Source: Aalborgiella sp963841045
GTDB lineage: Bacteria; Pseudomonadota; Gammaproteobacteria; Burkholderiales; Burkholderiaceae_C
NCBI GenBank assembly: GCA_963841045.1
Contig: CAWJBD010000007.1
Span: forward strand, 215,494-279,493
Length of the DNA: 64,000 bases
Direction: 5' to 3'
Each line of letters opens with the position of its first letter. Position 1 is the first letter of the stretch. This document shows positions 56,349 through 64,000 of this stretch, one piece after another. The notes under the pieces were generated by a model. The model worked only from the letters and a program-made list of their open reading frames with translations. It was not told the origin of the DNA and did not search any database. The position numbers were made by a program, and so were the translations under genes.

Positions 56349-58208
56349 ATGTTTGATATTGAAAAGCTGAATGTAGCGCTGCAAAAACAACTACACGATG
56401 ATGCGAGCAGCGCATTTGTTGAGTTAATGCGCGTCATTGACAAGAACAGCCACGAACCGCTGTCAAACTCGGTTTTCTCTTCCAGTTCGGTTGATTTGAA
56501 TGATGATGAATTGATTCATTACGTCGCTCAGTCGGTGCATGAATTGTTTGTGAATCCAGAAGTCCAAATCAACATTCCAGGCTATGACGCTTTGATGGTT
56601 TGGCAAATCACATTGTCAAACTTGTTTTATTTGGCTGAGTCACCCACACCGGATTCAGCCATTGAAAGCATACTGAAGCAAACGAATGGCCATGTCTCAA
56701 GCGCCAATGTGCTGAAGCTGTGTTTGCTGTTCAGCACTGAAACAAACCTAACCGCGAAACTGGAGCCTATTTTGCAGAGCAACCCAGAGTTGCTTTTGAA
56801 TGTGTGCATGTCTCTGGTATGGGGGAGCAGTGGCACGGTGCAATCATGTGCCAACCGCGAATGGGCTTATGCGCAAATCCCTACTTTGTTTGAGAAACTA
56901 GAAGCGCCAAATTTTCCGACGTACAAGATCCATGGCTTCTTCATGCACAGCAGCTATGGTTTTGCAGCAAATAAACATGCTTTGAAGCTGCATTTGAACC
57001 AGCAATTGCACAAGAAAATTGCAGCTGCTCAATTGCAAATCACACCAGCTGCACAAAATAGCTACTCGGCACAAGCGAATGCTTGCATTCAAAAATCTAT
57101 CAACGCAGCTGGCCAAACTAAAAAAGTCATTTTGGTGAATCTGGAGTTTCTTAACACCAAACATTCGGTATATCGGGTGTTGGGCAAAAGTTTGTTGGCA
57201 CTGAAGCAAAAGTACACCTTGGTAGGAGTTGCCTGGCCCGGGTATGTGCATATCGATGATGATTTTTTTGATGACTTGATTACTTTATCAGCCACAGGTG
57301 ATTTGTATTGTGCGCAAGAGATCATGGACATTGCTGCAGCCTACCAGCCAGTCGCTGTGTATTACCCTGCATTGGGAATGTCACCATGGGCCATTTACCA
57401 TTCCAACATGCGTCTCGCGCCTGTTCAATTTGCAGCCATTGGGCATGGTGCCAGCAGCTTTGCCACTGAGATAGATTATTTTGTGATTGAAAGCGATATT
57501 GCGGGTGACCACAGTACCTATTCCGAAAAAGTGATGGCGGTAAAGCCAGGCGCAATGCCGTTTTACCCGCCTAACGACATCCACTATCCTAGGCGAGAAA
57601 ACCATTGGGCTGATGATGCAGTGTTGAACATTGTTTGCAGCGCCTCATCCATGAAATTGAATTACAAATTGCTGCAAATTTGCCAAAACGTGGCAAAAAA
57701 ATATGCCGATTCCACGCACCAAATTGCCTTTCATTTTTTTGTGGCGACGCATGGCGAAGGCATGTCTGCACAGTCTTATCGAAAGCTCATTTCGTCTTAT
57801 CTGCCAGATGCCACCATCCATTTGTCCAAAAGCTTTCAAGACTATGTGAATGCGCTGAGTGAAATGCACATCAGCGTCAGCACATTCCCGTATTCAGGTA
57901 TGAACACGGTCATTGATTACGCCATGTTGGGAATACCTGGCATACGCATGCAAGGCCCGCAGGTGCATGAAATGATAGAAGCTGGTATGTGGCGGCGCAT
58001 GGGCATGCCAGAGTGGACGATTGTGAACGATGAGCAAGCCTATGAAGCAGCGCTTTGTCGCTTGATCGAAACGCCTGGGCTTAGGCAAACATTGGGCCAG
58101 CAGTTGCAATATGAAGAGCGCTGGAAAGTTTTTTTTGATGGCGATGCATCGCAATTTGTGGATGCAGTTGATACCATGATTGCCAATCACACAGCGCAAC
58201 TCACGTAA
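56349..58208 (+). CDS. HMW1C-like cytoplasmic N-glycosyltransferase (GT41)
   Basis: About 619 residues, the same length as Haemophilus and Actinobacillus HMW1C, which transfer glucose or galactose from UDP-sugars to Asn in N-x-S/T sequons of adhesins in the cytoplasm. An N-terminal all-alpha domain (about 1-260) precedes a GT-B fold. Shared segments include TKHSVYRVLG, NMRLAPVQFAAIGHGA, EIDYFVIESDIAG, SASSMKLNYK, FPYSGMNTVIDYAMLG, VHEMIEAGMWRRMGMPEW. H272, K436, N519 and D523 line up with nucleotide-sugar and catalytic-site residues I recall for ApHMW1C (H277, K441, N521, D525). ATG 56349 is chosen over TTG 56343. An N-x-T-repeat protein begins about 1.9 kb downstream. Confidence 0.9.
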   Translation: MFDIEKLNVALQKQLHDDASSAFVELMRVIDKNSHEPLSNSVFSSSSVDLNDDELIHYVAQSVHELFVNPEVQINIPGYDALMVWQITLSNLFYLAESPTPDSAIESILKQTNGHVSSANVLKLCLLFSTETNLTAKLEPILQSNPELLLNVCMSLVWGSSGTVQSCANREWAYAQIPTLFEKLEAPNFPTYKIHGFFMHSSYGFAANKHALKLHLNQQLHKKIAAAQLQITPAAQNSYSAQANACIQKSINAAGQTKKVILVNLEFLNTKHSVYRVLGKSLLALKQKYTLVGVAWPGYVHIDDDFFDDLITLSATGDLYCAQEIMDIAAAYQPVAVYYPALGMSPWAIYHSNMRLAPVQFAAIGHGASSFATEIDYFVIESDIAGDHSTYSEKVMAVKPGAMPFYPPNDIHYPRRENHWADDAVLNIVCSASSMKLNYKLLQICQNVAKKYADSTHQIAFHFFVATHGEGMSAQSYRKLISSYLPDATIHLSKSFQDYVNALSEMHISVSTFPYSGMNTVIDYAMLGIPGIRMQGPQVHEMIEAGMWRRMGMPEWTIVNDEQAYEAALCRLIETPGLRQTLGQQLQYEERWKVFFDGDASQFVDAVDTMIANHTAQLT

Positions 58209-58217
58209 AATTGCCCC

Positions 58218-58577
58218 ATGAATCAAGTCAAATCACCCGTCAAACCAGCGGAACCCTACTACAAACACCACATTTTCTTTTGCCTGAACGAACGCAAAGC
58301 CGGCGAAGAAAGTTGCTCGGCGCATGGCGCGCAAGCTGGGTTTGATCATTGCAAATCGCGCATCAAAGCTGAGGGTTTAACTGGGCAAGGCATGGTGCGA
58401 GTCAACAAGGCAGGTTGTTTGGATCGCTGTGCGGGTGGACCGGTGGCTGTGGTTTACCCGGAAGGCGTTTGGTACAGCTTTATTGACAATCACGATATTG
58501 ACGAGATCATAGATTCGCACCTGAAAAAGGGGCAAATCGTTGAGCGCTTGGTGTTACCAGATTCAGTAGGGCGTTGA
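58218..58577 (+). CDS. thioredoxin-like [2Fe-2S] ferredoxin
   Basis: A 119-residue small protein of the thioredoxin-like ferredoxin family (NuoE C-terminal-like). C22 and C33 (FFCLNERKAGEESC), and C67 and C71 (GCLDRCAGGP), have the C-x10-C...C-x3-C cluster spacing. PVAVVYPEGVWYSFI follows as in relatives. It starts 9 nt after the glycosyltransferase stop; a functional link is not evident. Confidence 0.87.
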   Translation: MNQVKSPVKPAEPYYKHHIFFCLNERKAGEESCSAHGAQAGFDHCKSRIKAEGLTGQGMVRVNKAGCLDRCAGGPVAVVYPEGVWYSFIDNHDIDEIIDSHLKKGQIVERLVLPDSVGR

Positions 58578-58612
58578 CTCCAATATCGTTTTGGGACCAT
58601 AACGCCAATATT

Positions 58613-58678
58613 ATTTATATAAAATTGGCCTCTAGCTGGCGTATATATTGCCTATGTTGCTATTAAATATATAGCATT
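58613..58678 (+). repeat. palindromic element copy (intergenic)
   Basis: ATTGGCCTCTAGCTGGCGTA, ATTGCC, then TTGCTATTAAATATATAGCA. Forward orientation, between the ferredoxin and the carboxypeptidase genes. Confidence 0.87.
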
Positions 58679-58701
58679 TTTGATTTTAAAATTTATTCCT
58701 C

Positions 58702-59886
58702 ATGATTCACTTTTTTAAACGCACAATTTTCATTTTGTCAGTGAGCATGGGTGCGGTTGTTAACGCTCAAACAACGCCACTCTTGCCAGCGCCTGAAGTG
58801 GCTGCCAATGCGTATTTGCTGATTGATGTCACCGCTAATCAAATCTTGGCATCTAAAAATATCGATGCGCCTATAGAGCCCGCTTCCTTAACCAAACTGA
58901 TGTCTGCCTACGTGGTGTTTGATGCGCTCAAGTCAAAAAAGATCGACCTCAAGCAAACCATGCCCGTCAGTGAACGCGCATGGAAAATGCCAGGTTCACG
59001 CATGTTCATTGACCCCAAAATGCAAGTGCCAGTGGAAGACCTGATCAAAGGCATGATTGTGCAGTCCGGCAACGATGCGGTGATGTCGTTGGCTGAAGGT
59101 GTGGGTGGCAGCGCAGAGCGGTTTGTACAGATGATGAATGCGCAAGCGCAGATGCTGGGCATGAAGAACACGGCTTACAAAAACCCTGAAGGTTTAACGC
59201 AAGCTGGGCACAGCACCACGGCGCGCGATTTGAGTATTTTGGCCATGCGCTTAATGCGCGATTTCCCAGAGTACACGCACTTCTACGCCATCAAAAAATA
59301 CCGTTACCAAGGAACACCCACCGCCAACGACAGCAATCGCAATTTGCTCTTGTTTCGCGACCCTACAGTGGATGGATTGAAGACAGGGCATACCGATGCA
59401 GCGGGCTATTGTTTGATAGCCACCGCCAAGCGCGATTTTGCGGGCCTTGGTTTGGGCAAAGAAGTTGGCAGTCGTCGCATGTTGGCCATTGTGTTGGGTA
59501 CCAGCAGTGAGAACGAGCGCGCCAACGAAGCGCAAAAACTATTGAATTGGGGCTACACCGCTTTTGAAGCCGTTAAATTATTTGATGCAGGCCAAGCAGT
59601 AGCCGCCCCTAAAATTTGGAAAGGTGCTGATAACACGATTCGTTTGGGGCAACCCAATGCTATCGTGGTCGCGTTACCAACTGGCAGCGCCAGCCGCATC
59701 AAAACCATCATTGCGCGTCCTGAGCCTTTACTGGCTCCCATCAACAAAGGGCAACAAGTGGGTGTCTTGAAAGTCAGTTTGGGCGAGCAAAACGTGCTGG
59801 ACATCCCTTTGATAGCTTTGGATACTGTTCAACAAGCAGGGCTATTGGGTAGAGCATGGGATGCGATTCGTTTGTGGATTAAGTAA
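58702..59886 (+). CDS. dacA: D-alanyl-D-alanine carboxypeptidase (PBP5/6 type)
   Basis: A 394-residue low-molecular-mass penicillin-binding protein. The signal peptide (FILSVSMGAVVNA) is followed by the serine-protease triad motifs S62-L-T-K65, S122-G-N and K227-T-G. The C-terminal beta domain and an amphipathic tail (LLGRAWDAIRLWIK) anchor it to the outer face of the inner membrane. It trims the terminal D-Ala of peptidoglycan pentapeptides. Confidence 0.93.
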   Translation: MIHFFKRTIFILSVSMGAVVNAQTTPLLPAPEVAANAYLLIDVTANQILASKNIDAPIEPASLTKLMSAYVVFDALKSKKIDLKQTMPVSERAWKMPGSRMFIDPKMQVPVEDLIKGMIVQSGNDAVMSLAEGVGGSAERFVQMMNAQAQMLGMKNTAYKNPEGLTQAGHSTTARDLSILAMRLMRDFPEYTHFYAIKKYRYQGTPTANDSNRNLLLFRDPTVDGLKTGHTDAAGYCLIATAKRDFAGLGLGKEVGSRRMLAIVLGTSSENERANEAQKLLNWGYTAFEAVKLFDAGQAVAAPKIWKGADNTIRLGQPNAIVVALPTGSASRIKTIIARPEPLLAPINKGQQVGVLKVSLGEQNVLDIPLIALDTVQQAGLLGRAWDAIRLWIK

Positions 59887-59936
59887 ATAAATAGCAGTTA
59901 CGCATTTTTATTGTTACTTTTCTCAATTAATCCCTA

Positions 59937-60053
59937 GGGTTAACCCGAATAAACAATCGAAAATATCGCTGCTTGTCGCAAATAAGGACGAAAAGTTACT
60001 TTTATATGTAATACTTCACACAATTCTAATTTTGTTTGTTAAGATATTCTTAA
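59937..60053. promoter_or_regulatory. two dyads in the leader of the N-x-T repeat gene
   Basis: GGGTTAACCC (59937-59946) is a perfect palindrome, and TTAAGATATTCTTAA (60039-60053) has 6-bp arms around TAT. Both lie in the 242-bp A+T-rich gap before the repeat protein and are candidate regulator sites. Confidence 0.4.
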
Positions 60054-60128
60054 ATTAATTGATTTGTATCAGGAAAGATCTCTTACTGCTACATTTTTGA
60101 CAGCCATCGAGAAACGCACGGAGACGAT

Positions 60129-63100
60129 ATGACAAAAGTAACAACAACACAGCGTATTGTTAACACCAAAGTTAGCAAAACCCTAGCGACCTTATTGGTG
60201 AGCTCAGGCTTTGTGATGACATTGCCAGTGGCAATGCTTTCAACAAATGCTTACGCAAACACTGTGAACATATTGGCTTGTGGCGAAGCTGGTGGCCCTC
60301 TAGCAACAATGTGCAGAACTGCTCAACGCTTGGTACAGGAAGTTTGGGAAGCTTGAGTGCTCTGACAGTTAGCAGTACAAATTTGACAGCAGTCAATGCT
60401 GCATTGGGGTCTGTCTCATCTGGTTCGATCAACGTAGGTAGCTTGGCTGGTAACAGCATCACTGCGAATACATTGGCTTCTTCGAATTTAACTGCAACAG
60501 ACACTTCGTTATTCAACTTAACAGCTGGTGCAGGCACGATCACCAACCTGACCGCAGCCAACACCACGACCACGAATTTGACAGCGGTTGATACGACCAC
60601 AACCAACCTGACCGCAGCCAACACCACGACCACGAATTTGACAGCGGTTGATACGACCACAACCAACTTGACCGCAGCAGCTGGCACGATCACCAACCTG
60701 ACCGCAGCCAACACCACGACCACGAATTTGACAGCGGTTGATACGACCACAACCAACCTGACCGCAGCCAACACCACGACCACGAATTTGACAGCGGTTG
60801 ATACGACCACAACCAACTTGACCGCGGCAGCAGGCACGATCACCAACCTGACCGCAGCCAACACCACGACCACGAATTTGACAGCGGTTGATACGACCAC
60901 AACCAACTTGACCGCAGCAGCTGGCACGATCACCAACCTGACCGCAGCCAACACCACGACCACGAATTTGACAGCGGTTGATACGACCACAACCAACTTG
61001 ACCGCAGCAGCTGGCACGATCACCAACCTGACTTCCGGCACGGTATCTGCAACCAATCTGACGGCAGTCAACGCCGCATTGGGCTCACTGTCCTCTGGCT
61101 CTATCAATGTAGGTAGTCTGGCAGGTAACAGCATCACTGCGAATACATTGGCTTCTTCGAATTTAACTGCAACAGACACTTCGTTATTCAACTTAACAGC
61201 TGGTGCTGGCACGATCACCAACCTGACCGCAGCCAACACCACGACCACGAATTTGACAGCGGTTGATACGACCACAACCAACTTGACCGCGGCAGCAGGC
61301 ACGATCACCAACCTGACCGCAGCCAACACCACGACCACGAATTTGACAGCGGTTGATACGACCACAACCAACTTGACCGCGGCAGCAGGCACGATCACCA
61401 ACCTGACCGCAGCCAACACCACGACCACGAATTTGACAGCGGTTGATACGACCACAACCAACTTGACCGCGGCAGCAGGCACGATCACCAACCTGACCGC
61501 AGCCAACACCACGACCACGAATTTGACAGCGGTTGATACGACCACAACCAACTTGACCGCGGCAGCAGGCACGATCACCAACCTGACCGCAGCCAACACC
61601 ACGACCACGAATTTGACAGCGGTTGATACGACCACAACCAACTTGACCGCGGCAGCAGGCACGATCACCAACCTGACCGCAGCCAACACCACGACCACGA
61701 ATTTGACAGCGGTTGATACGACCACAACCAACTTGACCGCGGCAGCAGGCACGATCACCAACCTGACCGCAGCCAACACCACGACCACGAATTTGACAGC
61801 GGTTGATACGACCACAACCAACTTGACCGCGGCAGCAGGCACGATCACCAACCTGACTTCCGGCACGGTATCTGCAACCAATCTGACGGCAGTCAACGCC
61901 GCATTGGGCTCACTGTCCTCTGGCTCTATCAATGTAGGTAGTCTGGCAGGTAACAGCATCACTGCGAATACATTGGCTTCTTCGAATTTAACTGCAACAG
62001 ACACTTCGTTATTCAACTTAACAGCTGGTGCTGGCACGATCACCAACCTGACCGCAGCCAACACCACGACCACGAATTTGACAGCGGTTGATACGACCAC
62101 AACCAACTTGACCGCAGCAGCTGGCACGATCACCAACCTGACCGCAGCCAACACCACGACCACGAATTTGACAGCGGTTGATACGACCACAACCAACTTG
62201 ACCGCAGCAGCTGGCACGATCACCAACCTGACCGCAGCCAACACCACGACCACGAATTTGACAGCGGTTGATACGACCACAACCAACTTGACCGCAGCAG
62301 CTGGCACGATCACCAACCTGACCGCAGCCAACACCACGACCACGAATTTGACAGCGGTTGATACGACCACAACCAACTTGACCGCGGCAGCAGGCACGAT
62401 CACCAACCTGACCGCAGCCAACACCACGACCACGAATTTGACAGCGGTTGATACGACCACAACCAACTTGACCGCGGCAGCAGGCACGATCACCAACCTG
62501 ACCGCAGCCAACACCACGACCACGAATTTGACAGCGGTTGATACGACCACAACCAACTTGACCGCGGCAGCAGGCACGATCACCAACCTGACCGCAGCCA
62601 ACACCACGACCACGAATTTGACAGCGGTTGATACGACCACAACCAACTTGACCGCAGCAGCAGGCACGATCACCAACCTGACCGCAGCCAACACCACGAC
62701 CACGAATTTGACAGCGGTTGATACGACCACAACCAACTTGACCGCAGCAGCAGGCACGATCACCAACCTGACCGCAGCCAACACCACGACCACGAATTTG
62801 ACAGCGGTTGATACGACCACAACCAACTTGACCGCGGCAGCAGGCACGATCACCAACCTGACCGCAGCCAACACCACGACCACGAATTTGACAGCGGTTG
62901 ATACGACCACAACCAACTTGACCGCGGCAGCAGGCACGATCACCAACCTGACCGCAGCCAACACCACGACCACGAATTTGACAGCGGTTGATACGACCAC
63001 AACCAACTTGACCGCAGCAGCTGGCACGATCACCAACCTGACCGCAGCCAACACCACGACCACGAATTTGACAGCGGTTGATACGACCACAACCAACTTG

Positions 63101-64000
63101 ACCGCGGCAGCAGGCACGATCACCAACCTGACCGCAGCCAACACCACGACCACGAATTTGACAGCGGTTGATACGACCACAACCAACTTGACCGCGGCAG
63201 CAGGCACGATCACCAACCTGACCGCAGCCAACACCACGACCACGAATTTGACAGCGGTTGATACGACCACAACCAACTTGACCGCGGCAGCAGGCACGAT
63301 CACCAACCTGACCGCAGCCAACACCACGACCACGAATTTGACAGCGGTTGATACGACCACAACCAACTTGACCGCAGCAGCAGGCACGATCACCAACCTG
63401 ACCGCAGCCAACACCACGACCACGAATTTGACAGCGGTTGATACGACCACAACCAACTTGACCGCAGCAGCAGGCACGATCACCAACCTGACCGCAGCCA
63501 ACACCACGACCACGAATTTGACAGCGGTTGATACGCACCACAACCAACTTGACCGCGGCAGCAGGCACGATCACCAACCTGACCGCAGCCAACACCACGA
63601 CCACGAATTTGACAGCGGTTGATACGACCACAACCAACTTGACCGCAGCAGCTGGCACGATCACCAACCTGACCGCAGCCAACACCACGACCACGAATTT
63701 GACAGCGGTGAATACAACGACTACTAATTTGACTGGTGCAAATGCAACGATTACCAATATAACTGGTGCAAATGCAACCATAACAAATGTGACCGCGTCA
63801 AATTTAACAACAACGAATTTGACAGCCGTAAATGGAACGATCACAAATCTAAACAGCATTAACATTAATACTGTCAACTTAAAAGGACAGAACGCAACAT
63901 TAACAAACTTAACCAGTGCGAATATCACTGCCGCAAATTTAACGTTGGTAAACAGTCTTACTGTTGAGCCCGGGAGCCACAATCAATGCAGGTGGCAACC
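60129..64000 (+). CDS. giant exported N-x-T sequon-repeat protein (3' end outside window; frameshifts)
   Basis: Begins MTKVTTTQRIVNTKVSKTLA, a long N-terminus with a hydrophobic core and a cleavage site after STNAYA, i.e. an extended signal peptide of about 44 residues. After NTVNILACGEAGG a -1 step near GGTGGCCCTCTAG (about 60292-60304) gives SSNNVQNCSTLGTGSLGSLS and the repeats. Most of the next 1100 residues are 10-residue units of type TNLTAxxTTT. Further +1 errors occur at 63536 (extra C) and probably near 63970. The frame is open to the window end, so over 1290 residues are present without a C-terminus, and the export route (autotransporter, two-partner, other) cannot be told. Proposed glycoprotein substrate of the upstream HMW1C-like enzyme. 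RBS GGAGACG. Confidence 0.82.
60542..63720 (+). repeat. 90-bp tandem array (three 30-bp sub-units) with three spacer modules
   Basis: The unit is 90 bp = 30 residues: TNLTAANTTT, TNLTAVDTTT, TNLTAAAGTI. Block 1 (60542-61021) has two 50-residue and two 30-residue units; block 2 (61217-61846) has seven units; block 3 (62042-63662) has eighteen, then degenerates. A 195-bp spacer (SGTVSA...NVGSLAGNSITANTL...) sits at 61022-61216 and 61847-62041, with an earlier version at about 60372-60541. Units are near-identical; most differences are synonymous changes in the AAAG codons (GCAGCAGCT, GCGGCAGCA, GCAGCAGCA). Confidence 0.95.

Noticed and set aside
60172..63543. 1123-residue open frame on the minus strand across the repeat array
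   Set aside because: It is the mirror of a 30-bp in-phase repeat that happens to lack stops. The plus strand has the ribosome site, signal peptide and conserved N-x-T pattern.
60542..63720. CRISPR array
   Set aside because: Regular repeats, but the whole period is repeated, there are no unique spacers, and the array is coding.
62018..63982. 654-residue minus-strand frame over the same array
   Set aside because: Same periodicity artefact; no start context and a peculiar Cys/Gly/Arg-rich composition.
3911..64000. Programmed ribosomal frameshifting as the cause of the split genes
   Set aside because: No shared slippery heptamer or downstream structure is seen, the affected genes are unrelated, and both directions occur.

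Overview
The window looks like the chromosome of a Gram-negative betaproteobacterium, most likely Burkholderiales and close to Comamonadaceae. The signs are a Porin_4-type porin, SlmA, paired PilT/PilU ATPases, the rsmI/yraN/diaA/dolP gene order, and a palindromic repeat (core CCGGCGTATTGATTGCC plus a TGCTAT...ATAGCA hairpin) of a kind I associate with that family. Genus is not resolvable by eye. No rRNA, tRNA, CRISPR array, prophage or insertion sequence was seen.

Layout. 1-3930: a PobR-like AraC regulator (cut by the window edge) divergent from a class I cytochrome P450 cassette (P450, [2Fe-2S] ferredoxin, ferredoxin reductase, nitroreductase). 3911-10606: a tripartite RND efflux operon led by a TetR regulator with a perfect 30-bp palindrome at its promoter. 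10722-13380: copper chaperone and copper ATPase, divergent. 13473-16152: rsmI divergent from yraN-diaA-dolP. 16193-18419: pilU and pilT. 18465-24806: yggS, a Yip1-family protein, rlmJ, ilvA, an OsmC-family protein and a porin. 24926-32644: a DUF3047 lipoprotein, then a dipeptide-type ABC transporter operon with an M20 amidohydrolase inside it. 32764-38863: an AfuABC/FbpABC-type ABC transporter followed by pgi. 38871-44170: 5-formyl-THF cyclo-ligase, a lytic transglycosylase, a GST, a decayed lipoprotein and cca. 44199-52241: an eight-gene minus-strand operon for fatty-acid modification (FAD oxidase, DUF1365, CFA-type methyltransferase, chalcone-isomerase-like, MFS, DUF3833, SDR, NTF2-like) divergent from a TetR gene. 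52359-54421: FAA hydrolase, slmA, hemJ-like.

54464-64000 is the most interesting region. A VanZ-like membrane protein, an FkbM methyltransferase and a full-length HMW1C-like (GT41) cytoplasmic N-glycosyltransferase lie in tandem. About 2 kb downstream, after a thioredoxin-like ferredoxin and a D,D-carboxypeptidase, an exported protein begins that consists almost entirely of 10-residue repeats carrying N-x-T sequons, roughly 145 of them before the window ends. I propose an enzyme-substrate pair: a dedicated N-glycosyltransferase and a hyper-glycosylated surface protein.

Two other themes recur. A ~65-bp palindromic element occurs about ten times, and at least six copies lie inside protein genes in open frames (an efflux outer-membrane protein, YggS, IlvA, the ABC-transporter signal peptide, Pgi, Cca). 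Also, at least a dozen genes, including normally indispensable ones, carry single-base frameshifts, several in homopolymers. This points to an indel-prone assembly more than to gene decay, so interrupted genes are listed as single reconstructed loci.
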